A stretch of 9,845 nt of DNA, from the NCBI GenBank assembly GCA_044351685.1, contig JBILFK010000042.1, positions 1 through 9,845 of the forward strand. The letters are read 5' to 3'. Shown one piece after another: positions 1 through 7,168 of this stretch. Each line of letters begins with the position of its first letter. The first letter of the stretch is position 1. The notes under the pieces were generated by a model. That model was not told the DNA's origin. It was given only the letters and a program-made list of their open reading frames with translations, and made no database searches. The position numbers were made by a program, and so were the translations under genes. This DNA comes from JALHRI01 sp044351685. Lineage in GTDB: Bacteria; Pseudomonadota; Alphaproteobacteria; Rickettsiales; UBA3002.

Positions 1-1
1 C

Positions 2-790
2 TGACAATTTACCTGTGGCAAGCCCGCGCAGCTCGTTGCCTTCTCCGCATTGGGCAAATTTACACACCCAATCCAGCCCCCACGCATCGAAATGTACATT
101 CACTGCCCATTGCGATGTATCTTCCAGGCGGCGCGCCGAGCCTTCTGCGAGTGCATCGCGGTTATCCATGCGCACCGGCAAACGGAATTGCAGCGCATAG
201 GCATCACCCTCGCGCGCCAAAGAAAAATCAAAATCTTCGCTGGTTAACTGGCTTTCCGTTTTTACATCGCGCAGCAAAAACTGCGCCTGATAAATTTCAA
301 TCGCTGCAAAAGGAAACTCACTTTTTTGCTTTTTAGAATCAAGAATTGGCTTCAACAATGACGTCAGCGAAACATTCGCATTATTCTCTCTTAAACCAAG
401 CTGAATCTGCCCATCGGCCTCACGCGTCATCAGCAGCAGTGGGCGATAAATTTGTACGGTATCCAGCGCATTCCCGCCCACAATCAAGTGCCAGAGATTC
501 AGCCTGAAATCGATTTCAGGAAATAGGGCAAACACATTGCCTTCGGCATCGTTAATGCGCAATTGCTCTACATGCACTGAACCTAGTTTTGTGAGATCTT
601 GCCAGTTAATGCTTACATGCCCAATCTCTAAGGAATAGTCCGGCGCAATTTCTGAAAATTCCTGAATAATTACGGGCCTTAACCATGAAAAATCGCGTTC
701 AGACATTTGCAACCAAGCAATAAGACCGATGCTTAAAAGCACGACGACTGCAACAAAAACCCGAATAACACTGCTTAGGCGCTTGACCAT
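2..790 (-). CDS. AsmA/YhdP-like (DUF3971) membrane-anchored protein, 5' part
   Basis: Reading the minus strand from an ATG at 790 gives 263 codons without a stop, running off the left edge, so only the N-terminal part is present. The protein starts MVKRLSSVIRVFV, with one hydrophobic segment at about residues 11-27 after a basic start: a signal anchor with the rest in the periplasm. What follows (SWLRPVIIQEFSE, then INWQDL, then a beta-rich stretch with LNLWHLIVGG and VQIYRPLLLM) resembles the N-terminal domain of YhdP/AsmA-like proteins. These are large envelope proteins linked to lipid transport between membranes. Family members usually exceed 800 residues, so most of the gene lies outside. 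It is divergent from glnE, with 26 bp between start codons. No Shine-Dalgarno sequence is visible before the ATG. The coding call is firm; the family call rests on pattern and layout, and a plain AsmA protein is the alternative. Confidence 0.8.
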   Translation of the reverse strand, partial: MVKRLSSVIRVFVAVVVLLSIGLIAWLQMSERDFSWLRPVIIQEFSEIAPDYSLEIGHVSINWQDLTKLGSVHVEQLRINDAEGNVFALFPEIDFRLNLWHLIVGGNALDTVQIYRPLLLMTREADGQIQLGLRENNANVSLTSLLKPILDSKKQKSEFPFAAIEIYQAQFLLRDVKTESQLTSEDFDFSLAREGDAYALQFRLPVRMDNRDALAEGSARRLEDTSQWAVNVHFDAWGLDWVCKFAQCGEGNELRGLATGKLS

Positions 791-816
791 CGACTGAAAA
801 CCACAACAATACACGC

Positions 817-3699
817 ATGATTGCGCATCCTTCTGCCCATAACACCTTTAACCTTCCCAAAGCAAGCAGGGCTCACGATATTGCGGCAATTACGTCGATT
901 TTGTCACAGACATCGTGGCAAGAAAAAGCCCCCTACGCCCACGCACTACTTGATGCAAGCGCCGGAAATTCCGTATTTTTAGCACGATTGATCGAGCGTC
1001 ATCCCGATATTTTTCTACGCGCTGTTAACAATGATTACACGCATTTAATTGACGAAATTATGCATGCATGCAGTGCGCAATCTATCGCGCAACTTACTGG
1101 CCCCGAGGTAATGCAAAAACTGCGGCAAGCAAAGGAACGTATAGCCTTAACCCTCGCCCTTGCCGATATCACCGAACATATGCCGCTGCTTTCGATTACG
1201 CGTGCATTATCGGAATTTGCTAGCAACACCGTTAGTGGCTGTGTGCACCACCTCCTCACGCAGGCGCACAAGCGCGGTGAATTTGAACCTGCCGATGCAG
1301 AGAACCCCGCAACGAATAGCGGTATTATCATTTTGGGAATGGGTAAGCTGGGTGCCTATGAGCTGAATTACTCGAGCGATATTGATCTGATTATTCTCTA
1401 TGACCGAGAAATTCTACCGTACACAGGTGCACGTAATGCCCAGCAATTCATGAATAAATTTGCACAAGACATCACCCAAATGATGCAAGAACGTACCGCC
1501 GACGGCTACGTCTTTCGTACAGATTTACGCCTGCGCCCCGATCCTTCCTCAACACCACTGGCAGTAACCACCAGCGCCGCGCTTACCTATTATGAAACCG
1601 TGGGGCAAAACTGGGAACGCGCCGCCATGATTAAAGCGCGGCCGATTGCTGGCGATATTGCGGCCGGAGAGAATTTTTTAAAAGAATTGCGTCCTTATAT
1701 TTGGCGGAAGAATCTCGATTTTGCGGCAATTGCCGATATTCACTCGATTAAGCGGCAAATGAATGCGCACAGTAACAAACAAATAACACTGGCTGGCCAC
1801 AACATTAAAACGGGCGTGGGCGGCATTCGTGAAATTGAATTTTTTGTACAAACCCAACAACTCGTGTGGGGTGGCAGACTGCCCGCGTTACGTGTACGCG
1901 GCACACTCGATGCCTTGCACGCGCTACACGAAGCAAAGCTGATTGACGATAAAACACGCGAAATTCTGTATGTGCATTATCATTATTTGCGGCATCTCGA
2001 ACATCGCCTGCAAATGCGCGAAGATGCCCAAACACACACGATACCAGAAGATGCAGCAAGCATTCAGGAAGTTAGCAATTTTATGGGCTGCGCTATTGTT
2101 GAAGTGTTCGAACGCACTGTTTTAGGCATTTTGCGCGAAGTGCACCAAATTTATTCAGAATCGATGCAAAACTCCGAACCACTCAGTGTCGATGGCAACC
2201 TTGTGTTCACCGGCGTAGAGGCCGATGCAGAAACCTTAGAAACCCTTACGCGCATGGGCTACAGCGAACCACAGCGCATTTCTGAACTTATACAAAACTG
2301 GCATCGTGGGCATCGGCGATCAACACGCAGCAAGCGTTCGCGGCAGGTGCTTACGGAATTAATGCCCGCGATTTTAACGGCACTTGCAAAAACCGCGAAC
2401 CCTATGACGGCGTTTTTTCAGTTCGATGATTTTCTGGATCGCTTACCTTCTGGCGCACAAATTTTTTCACTCATGCATTCGCGACCGGATTTGCTTGATT
2501 TAGTGGCAGAAATTTTGGGTTCTGCGCCAGCGCTTGGCAACACACTTGGCGCCAACCCATTACTGCTTGATAGCGTGCTGGAAGCTGATTTCTTTATGCC
2601 CTTGCCTTCGTTTGCCACCCTGAACCAACACATGAGCGATCGCCTAAAACACACGCAAGATAGTGAACAGGCGATGATTTTTTTACGCGTATTCCACAAT
2701 GAAAAGCGCTTTCAGGCGGGCGTACATATGCTTAAACGCTTAGCAACCCCATCGCAGGTTAGTGCCTTCCTCACGGAATTGGCCGAAGTCATTTTATGCC
2801 ACACATTACGCATTGTGATTGAGGCATACGGCAAAGATATTTCGCAAACCGAACTGGCGATTATTGGCTTTGGTAAACTGGGGGCGCGTGACCTTACATT
2901 TGGTTCGGATCTCGATATTATTTTTCTCTACCACGATGATGGCGATGCGGCTTCGGAATTGCGCACGCACATGCACCGTATTAGCCAGCGGGTTATCAGC
3001 GCGCTCACGCTCATGATGCGCGAGGGTAGGCTCTATGAAGTCGATACACGCCTGCGCCCAGGCGGTAGCGATGGGCCGCTTGCCACCAGCCTTGTGGCGT
3101 TCAATGATTATTTCGCCCACTCTGCCTGGACATTCGAGCGCATGGCACTCACCCGCGCCCGAGTGATCGCTAGCACATCGGAAGTTTTCTCCGCGCGCAT
3201 TACGCAAGACATTGCACGCTATATTACTGCCCTACACGACGATGCTACCGTGCGCACCGATATGCTGGAAATGCGCGAACGCATTGCCAGAGAGTACCCC
3301 ACGGATAATCCACTGCATGTCAAACATGTGCGTGGCGGCATGATCGATATCGATTTTCTAGCGCAAATGCTTGTATTGGTGCATGCGAACCGGCACCCGA
3401 ACATGTATCAACACAGCACAACGGAAGTGTTAAAATATGCAACTACGCAGGGTGTTATCAACGCTACCCATGCGAATGACCTGATTGCGCATTATACCTT
3501 TTTCGATAATTTACTTTGTTACCTACGTTTATGCGCCCCCGAAGGCATCATGCAGCCTGATGCACCGCACGGCCTGAAGCGGCTGGTTGCACAGGCCATG
3601 GGCGCTGAAGATTGCGAAGTTTTAACGCGCATGTTGCGCGAAAAACAGATAGACGTAATGCACATTATTCATTCACTCACTAAAGCCACAGGAGCGTAA
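817..3699 (+). CDS. glnE: Bifunctional glutamine synthetase adenylyltransferase / adenylyl-removing enzyme
   Basis: GlnE adds AMP to a tyrosine of glutamine synthetase to lower its activity and removes it by phosphorolysis; PII protein and glutamine control the balance. The 960 residues match the usual length. The two nucleotidyltransferase halves are plain. The N-terminal adenylyl-removing half has GMGKLGAYEL from about residue 174 and the metal-binding SDID with Asp188 and Asp190. The C-terminal adenylylating half has GFGKLGARDL from about 684 and SDLD with Asp698 and Asp700. Each is followed by a matching R-L-R-P segment (RTDLRLRPDP and EVDTRLRPGG), showing the internal duplication. Start choice: an in-frame TGA at 784-786 is followed by no start codon before ATG 817. 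No good Shine-Dalgarno sequence precedes it, so the promoter and leader must lie in or near the divergent gene's 5' end. The peroxiredoxin gene follows after 2 bp, suggesting one transcript. No disruption seen. Confidence 0.97.
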   Translation: MIAHPSAHNTFNLPKASRAHDIAAITSILSQTSWQEKAPYAHALLDASAGNSVFLARLIERHPDIFLRAVNNDYTHLIDEIMHACSAQSIAQLTGPEVMQKLRQAKERIALTLALADITEHMPLLSITRALSEFASNTVSGCVHHLLTQAHKRGEFEPADAENPATNSGIIILGMGKLGAYELNYSSDIDLIILYDREILPYTGARNAQQFMNKFAQDITQMMQERTADGYVFRTDLRLRPDPSSTPLAVTTSAALTYYETVGQNWERAAMIKARPIAGDIAAGENFLKELRPYIWRKNLDFAAIADIHSIKRQMNAHSNKQITLAGHNIKTGVGGIREIEFFVQTQQLVWGGRLPALRVRGTLDALHALHEAKLIDDKTREILYVHYHYLRHLEHRLQMREDAQTHTIPEDAASIQEVSNFMGCAIVEVFERTVLGILREVHQIYSESMQNSEPLSVDGNLVFTGVEADAETLETLTRMGYSEPQRISELIQNWHRGHRRSTRSKRSRQVLTELMPAILTALAKTANPMTAFFQFDDFLDRLPSGAQIFSLMHSRPDLLDLVAEILGSAPALGNTLGANPLLLDSVLEADFFMPLPSFATLNQHMSDRLKHTQDSEQAMIFLRVFHNEKRFQAGVHMLKRLATPSQVSAFLTELAEVILCHTLRIVIEAYGKDISQTELAIIGFGKLGARDLTFGSDLDIIFLYHDDGDAASELRTHMHRISQRVISALTLMMREGRLYEVDTRLRPGGSDGPLATSLVAFNDYFAHSAWTFERMALTRARVIASTSEVFSARITQDIARYITALHDDATVRTDMLEMRERIAREYPTDNPLHVKHVRGGMIDIDFLAQMLVLVHANRHPNMYQHSTTEVLKYATTQGVINATHANDLIAHYTFFDNLLCYLRLCAPEGIMQPDAPHGLKRLVAQAMGAEDCEVLTRMLREKQIDVMHIIHSLTKATGA
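3691..3694 (+). promoter_or_regulatory. Ribosome binding site for the bcp gene
   Basis: GGAG lies 7 nt before ATG 3702, just ahead of the glnE stop codon TAA (3697-3699). The ribosome site sits inside the end of glnE, which supports co-transcription and fixes the downstream start. Confidence 0.7.
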
Positions 3700-3701
3700 C
3701 C

Positions 3702-4196
3702 ATGCCAACCACTGCAAAAAAAATCCAATCTGCGCTCAGCGTTGGCGATAAAGCCCCAAATTTTCACATGCCTGCCGATGATGGTTCGAATGTTTCGCTG
3801 GCCGATTATGTGGGCAAGCAGCATCTGGTGCTGTATTTTTACCCGCGCGACGACACTCCGGGCTGCACCATCGAAGCGAAAGAGTTTCGCGATAACCAGA
3901 AAGCATTTGCAAAGCTAGGCGCCACCATTCTTGGTGTTTCCAAAGATGATATTAAAAGCCACTGCAAGTTTCGTGATAAATTCGATTTATCGTTCTTACT
4001 CGCATCGGATGCGGAAAGCGATGTGTGCGAACGCTACGGTGTATGGGTCGAAAAAAATATGTATGGCAAAAAGTACATGGGCATTTCGCGCGAAACATTC
4101 CTTATTTCAAAGGCGGGAATTATCGCAGTTCACTGGCCAAAAGTGAAGCCAGAAGGCCATGCCGCAGAGGTTCTAGAAGCCCTAAAGGCTCTCTAG
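3702..4196 (+). CDS. bcp: Thioredoxin-dependent peroxiredoxin, Bcp/PrxQ type
   Basis: A 164-residue cytoplasmic thiol peroxidase that reduces hydrogen peroxide and organic hydroperoxides, normally recycled by thioredoxin. The active site YFYPRDDTPGCT (residues 45-56) has Pro48, Thr52 and the peroxidatic Cys55; the conserved active-site arginine is Arg130 in MGISRETFLI. GVWVEKNMYGKKYMG (113-127) is typical of the alphaproteobacterial Bcp branch. In the E. coli-type enzyme the resolving cysteine lies five residues after the peroxidatic one; here that position is Lys60. Other cysteines are Cys88 (in SHCKF) and Cys109 (in DVCERYG, matching a third cysteine of E. coli Bcp). Cys88 could act as a resolving residue on the next helix, or the enzyme may work as a 1-Cys type; this is inference. 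The start is supported by GGAG 7 nt upstream. The gene follows glnE by 2 bp, and its last 15 bp overlap the end of the opposing sirtuin gene. Confidence 0.95.
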   Translation: MPTTAKKIQSALSVGDKAPNFHMPADDGSNVSLADYVGKQHLVLYFYPRDDTPGCTIEAKEFRDNQKAFAKLGATILGVSKDDIKSHCKFRDKFDLSFLLASDAESDVCERYGVWVEKNMYGKKYMGISRETFLISKAGIIAVHWPKVKPEGHAAEVLEALKAL

Positions 4197-4895
4197 ATAT
4201 TTCGGCACGATATCGGTAGCTGGGCCGTAAATTTTTTCGGCGAACATGCTTTGCCCAAGCGATGGCTCAAGGTTTAATTCCACCGTGTGCGCACCTGCGG
4301 CGCTGGCCTGCGAAACAAATCCTGCCGCCGGATACACATTGCCCGATGTGCCAATGGATATAAAAAGGTCGCAGCGCCTTAGCGCCGCATCAATCACACC
4401 CATTTCTAATGGCATTTCGCCGAACCACACGATGTGCGGCCTAAGCGCCCCTGAGCGCGCCGAAGCAGGCGAAATGCTTTCGCTATCCATATCGTCCCAC
4501 CATTCGACAACGTGGCCGGTATCTATGCAGCGCGCTTTGCGAAGTTCTCCGTGCATGTGCAGCAGTGAAAAGCCCTTAGCTGCAGGATATTCACGGTGGG
4601 CACGATCATGTAGATCATCAACATTCTGAGTGACCAGTAGCAACGAGCCGTGCCAGCGCCCAGCAAAAGCGGCAAGCGCAAGGTGCGCAGCATTGGGCGT
4701 AACCTCGCGCAATTGCCTACGGCGGGCATTGTAAAATTCATAGACAAGGTCCGGATTGCGCGCGAATCCTTCGGGCGTGGCCACTTCTTCTACCTTATGC
4801 CCACACCACAAGCCATCGCTGGCGCGGAAGGTTGCTAAGCCTGATTCCGCCGATATTCCCGCACCGGTTAGCACCACTATGTTATCAATTTGCAT
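4182..4895 (-). CDS. cobB: NAD-dependent protein deacylase, zinc-less class III sirtuin
   Basis: Removes acetyl or succinyl groups from protein lysines using NAD+, giving nicotinamide and O-acyl-ADP-ribose. Numbered from a GTG at 4916, landmarks are GAGISAESG from residue 18 (NAD binding), TQNVDDLH at 96-103, catalytic His122 in HMHGEL, RPHIVWFGEMPL at 159-170 and IGTSGNVYPAAGF. Tyr62 and Arg65 in EFYNARRRQL correspond to the acyl-carboxylate-binding pair of CobB and SIRT5, suggesting desuccinylase activity. The four zinc cysteines are absent: only Cys130 remains in the region between HMHGEL and RPHIVWF, so the small domain probably folds without zinc. Two starts are possible: GTG at 4916 or ATG at 4895. 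I prefer the ATG because it leaves the usual short lead before the NAD motif and because a TTGACA box sits only 8 bp upstream of the GTG. Neither has a Shine-Dalgarno sequence. The 3' end overlaps bcp by 15 bp. The symbol is by family similarity. Confidence 0.93.
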   Translation of the reverse strand: MQIDNIVVLTGAGISAESGLATFRASDGLWCGHKVEEVATPEGFARNPDLVYEFYNARRRQLREVTPNAAHLALAAFAGRWHGSLLLVTQNVDDLHDRAHREYPAAKGFSLLHMHGELRKARCIDTGHVVEWWDDMDSESISPASARSGALRPHIVWFGEMPLEMGVIDAALRRCDLFISIGTSGNVYPAAGFVSQASAAGAHTVELNLEPSLGQSMFAEKIYGPATDIVPKYLESL

Positions 4896-4898
4896 GGG

Positions 4899-4930
4899 AT
4901 GATACTGATTGCTCACTTGTCATTTGTCAA
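4899..4930 (-). promoter_or_regulatory. Candidate promoter for the sirtuin gene
   Basis: On the minus strand, a perfect TTGACA (4930-4925) is followed by CAGTAT after 17 nt or by the better -10 match TATCAT (4904-4899) after 20 nt. The latter would start transcription almost at ATG 4895, giving a leaderless or nearly leaderless message. The spacing is long and the -10 weak at the better spacing, so this is tentative. Confidence 0.3.
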
Positions 4931-4951
4931 AATTTAGGCACTAGAGTAATC

Positions 4952-4956
4952 AGGGT
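4952..4956 (+). promoter_or_regulatory. Ribosome binding site for dadA
   Basis: AGGGT ends 6 nt before ATG 4963, a good Shine-Dalgarno match at good spacing in the 46-67 bp divergent gap with the sirtuin gene. It supports the chosen dadA start. Confidence 0.65.
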
Positions 4957-4962
4957 AACATT

Positions 4963-6222
4963 ATGAAACTATGTATTTTAGGTTCCGGCGTCATTGGCGT
5001 CACCACGGCGTATGCGCTGGCATCACGCGGTCATGAAGTGACCGTGATTGAGCGCAACAGCGAAGCCGCGCGCGAATGTTCATTCGCTAATGGCGGCCAA
5101 CTTTCCTATTCGCACGCAGAACCCTGGGCAAACCCTGGGGTTTTTTTAAAACTGTGGAAGTGGATGTTTCAGGAAGATGCGCCGCTGGTGCTGCGCCCGC
5201 GCGCGGATATTCACATGATGCGCTGGGGCCTGCTGTTTTTATACAATTGCCTGCCCGCACGCGCGAAAGCGCACGCCGAAGCACATTTGCGCCTAGGGCT
5301 TTACAGCAAAAAAGAAATGCAGCGCATTGTCGAAGAAACCGGCATCACGTTTGACCGCTTGGAAAAAGGCATTCTGCATGTGTTTAATTCGCAAAAAGAA
5401 TTAAATCACGCCCACGACCAAATGGAATTTCAGGCCAAATTGGGCTGCGTGGAGCATATCCTCACGCGCGATCAGGTGTTGGCAATGGAACCGGCACTTC
5501 AACATTCTGCCGAAAAAATTGTTGGTGGTGTGCACGCGCCGATGGATGAATCGGGCGATATCTTTCAATTCACGCAAAAACTGGCAGCACTGTGCAAAGA
5601 AAAATACGGTGTCACCTTCGAATATGGCCACCATGTGCGCCGCTTACACGTGGATCACGGAAAAATTTCGCATATCGAAACCGAAAGCGGCTATATATCT
5701 GGCTACGATGCCTATGTGTTAAGCCTTGGCGCTTACAGCCCCATTTATTTGCGGCAAGTCGGGCTGCATGTGCCCATTTACCCCATGAAGGGCTATAGCA
5801 TTACCTTTCCGGCCAACGAGTTCTCGCCCACTGTCAGCCTCACCGATAGTGCGCGCAAAGTGGTGTATAGCCGTTTGGGCGACCGCGTGCGTGTGGCCGG
5901 CACAGCTGAATTTGCGGGTTATAACGATGCCGTGCGCAAAATTCGCATCGATCCCATTATGCGCGGTGTAAAAGCACTATTCCCGAAAGCGGATTTATCC
6001 GATGTAAGTGAATGGGCCTGTTTACGCCCTTCTACGCCCGATGGCCCACCGATTGTTGGCAGCACGCCCTATAACAATCTGTTCGTGAATACGGGCCACG
6101 GCACACTGGGGTGGACACAGGCGGCAGGTTCAGCCTCGCTGCTTGCCGATGTGGTGGATAACAAACCTACCGCCATTCCGCTGACTGGCCTGAACATTGA
6201 ACGCAACCTGATTCGCTTCTAA
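4963..6222 (+). CDS. dadA: D-amino acid dehydrogenase (FAD-dependent)
   Basis: Oxidatively deaminates D-amino acids such as D-alanine to 2-oxo acids and ammonia, passing electrons to the respiratory chain at the inner face of the cytoplasmic membrane. The 419 residues are close to the family's usual 415-435. The N-terminus KLCILGSGVIGVTTAYALA carries the FAD-binding GxGxxG (Gly7, Gly9, Gly12), ending with the acidic residue in VTVIERN. SFANGGQLSYSHAEPWANPG (about 40-59) is a DadA signature. PMKGYSITFP, LRPSTPDGPPIVGST and the C-terminal NTGHGTLGWTQAAGSASLLA are characteristic of the family. ATG 4963 is backed by AGGGT 6 nt upstream. No alanine racemase (dadX) partner is seen; instead an alpha/beta hydrolase is coupled through a TAATG junction. 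A related FAD-dependent amine oxidase with another substrate is the main alternative, but the signatures favour DadA. Confidence 0.93.
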   Translation: MKLCILGSGVIGVTTAYALASRGHEVTVIERNSEAARECSFANGGQLSYSHAEPWANPGVFLKLWKWMFQEDAPLVLRPRADIHMMRWGLLFLYNCLPARAKAHAEAHLRLGLYSKKEMQRIVEETGITFDRLEKGILHVFNSQKELNHAHDQMEFQAKLGCVEHILTRDQVLAMEPALQHSAEKIVGGVHAPMDESGDIFQFTQKLAALCKEKYGVTFEYGHHVRRLHVDHGKISHIETESGYISGYDAYVLSLGAYSPIYLRQVGLHVPIYPMKGYSITFPANEFSPTVSLTDSARKVVYSRLGDRVRVAGTAEFAGYNDAVRKIRIDPIMRGVKALFPKADLSDVSEWACLRPSTPDGPPIVGSTPYNNLFVNTGHGTLGWTQAAGSASLLADVVDNKPTAIPLTGLNIERNLIRF

Positions 6223-7130
6223 TGCCTGCGCCTGTAACGCAGTTTTTTCCCGCTTCCAACCCTGACGGAAAATCCACGCGCCGCATCAGCTATTACGATT
6301 GGGGCAGCCCCGATGCACAGCGCGTTGCTGTGTGCGTGCACGGGCTTACGCGCAATGCCCGCGATTTTGATTTTTTGGCCGAACATCTGATCACGCAGGA
6401 TTATCGTGTGATTGCTATCAGCATGGCGGGGCGCGGTGAAAGTGAGTGGCTGGCCGACCCAATGCACTATCATTACGGCACGTATGTTGCCGATTGCTTG
6501 GCGCTGCTGAACATGTTTCACCTGCGCAATGTTGATTGGATTGGCACTTCAATGGGCGGGATTATCGGCATGATGCTGGCCGCCAGCAACCCTGGGCGCG
6601 TGCGTAAATTAGTGCTGAATGATATTGGCAGTTTTCTCGAAAAATCGGCACTTGAACGCATTTACAGCTATGTGCGAACTATCCCTATAAGCTTTGCCAA
6701 CCGTGCGGAAGCCGAGGCGTATCTGCGTAAAAATTTTGCACCGTGGGGCATTACCGAAGAGACGCATTGGCAGGCGTTTATTGCCATTAGCCTACGTGAA
6801 GCTGAAGGGGGCGCGTGGCAATTGCTGTGTGACCCAAACATTGCCGTGCCACTAGCCGTTGCAAGCAATAACTTCACTGAAATCACCGATGTGAATTTAG
6901 CCGAAATCTGGCTGAAACTGAAAATTCCGGCGCTTGTTTTGCGTGGCGAAAGCTCGGATATCTTGATGCCATACACGGTCGATGCCATGAAAAGCACCAA
7001 CCCCCGCGCCGAAAGCCGCGTGATCGCCGGCTGCGGTCATGCCCCGGCGCTGGCCTCGCTTGAACAATTATCGCTGATTTCGCATTGGTTAAAATCGGCG
7101 CAACACTTCCCGATGGCTGCGGGCATGTAG
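6222..7130 (+). CDS. Alpha/beta hydrolase, substrate unknown
   Basis: A 302-residue cytoplasmic alpha/beta-hydrolase-fold protein without a signal peptide. The catalytic triad can be read: nucleophile Ser110 in the elbow GTSMGG, Asp246 in RGESSDIL and His273 in GCGHAPAL. The oxyanion-hole segment is VCVHGLTRNARDFD (about 37-50), followed by SMAGRGESEW. The lid region between about 140 and 220 is the substrate-defining part and I cannot read a specificity from it. The start codon shares its A with the dadA stop codon (TAATG), and no Shine-Dalgarno sequence is apparent, so translation probably depends on ribosomes finishing dadA. That coupling hints at a role with D-amino acid use, for example cleaving an ester, amide or lactone precursor, but this is inference. 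Haloalkane dehalogenase is unlikely because the nucleophile is serine. Confidence 0.93.
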   Translation: MPAPVTQFFPASNPDGKSTRRISYYDWGSPDAQRVAVCVHGLTRNARDFDFLAEHLITQDYRVIAISMAGRGESEWLADPMHYHYGTYVADCLALLNMFHLRNVDWIGTSMGGIIGMMLAASNPGRVRKLVLNDIGSFLEKSALERIYSYVRTIPISFANRAEAEAYLRKNFAPWGITEETHWQAFIAISLREAEGGAWQLLCDPNIAVPLAVASNNFTEITDVNLAEIWLKLKIPALVLRGESSDILMPYTVDAMKSTNPRAESRVIAGCGHAPALASLEQLSLISHWLKSAQHFPMAAGM

Positions 7131-7168
7131 CGCTTTTCTTTGCGTGCAATTCATGCTAAATTCCCTGC

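Noticed and set aside
15..336. Short plus-strand frames at the left edge
   Set aside because: They overlap each other and lie opposite the long open AsmA/YhdP-like frame, which has a signal anchor and family-like sequence; the plus frames show neither.
1333..2930. Two similar glycine-lysine plus SD-x-D segments within one gene, a possible recent duplication
   Set aside because: This is the ancient two-domain architecture of all GlnE proteins.
2806..3207. A 133-codon minus-strand frame inside glnE
   Set aside because: It is opposite the conserved adenylyltransferase domain of GlnE and has no supporting feature.
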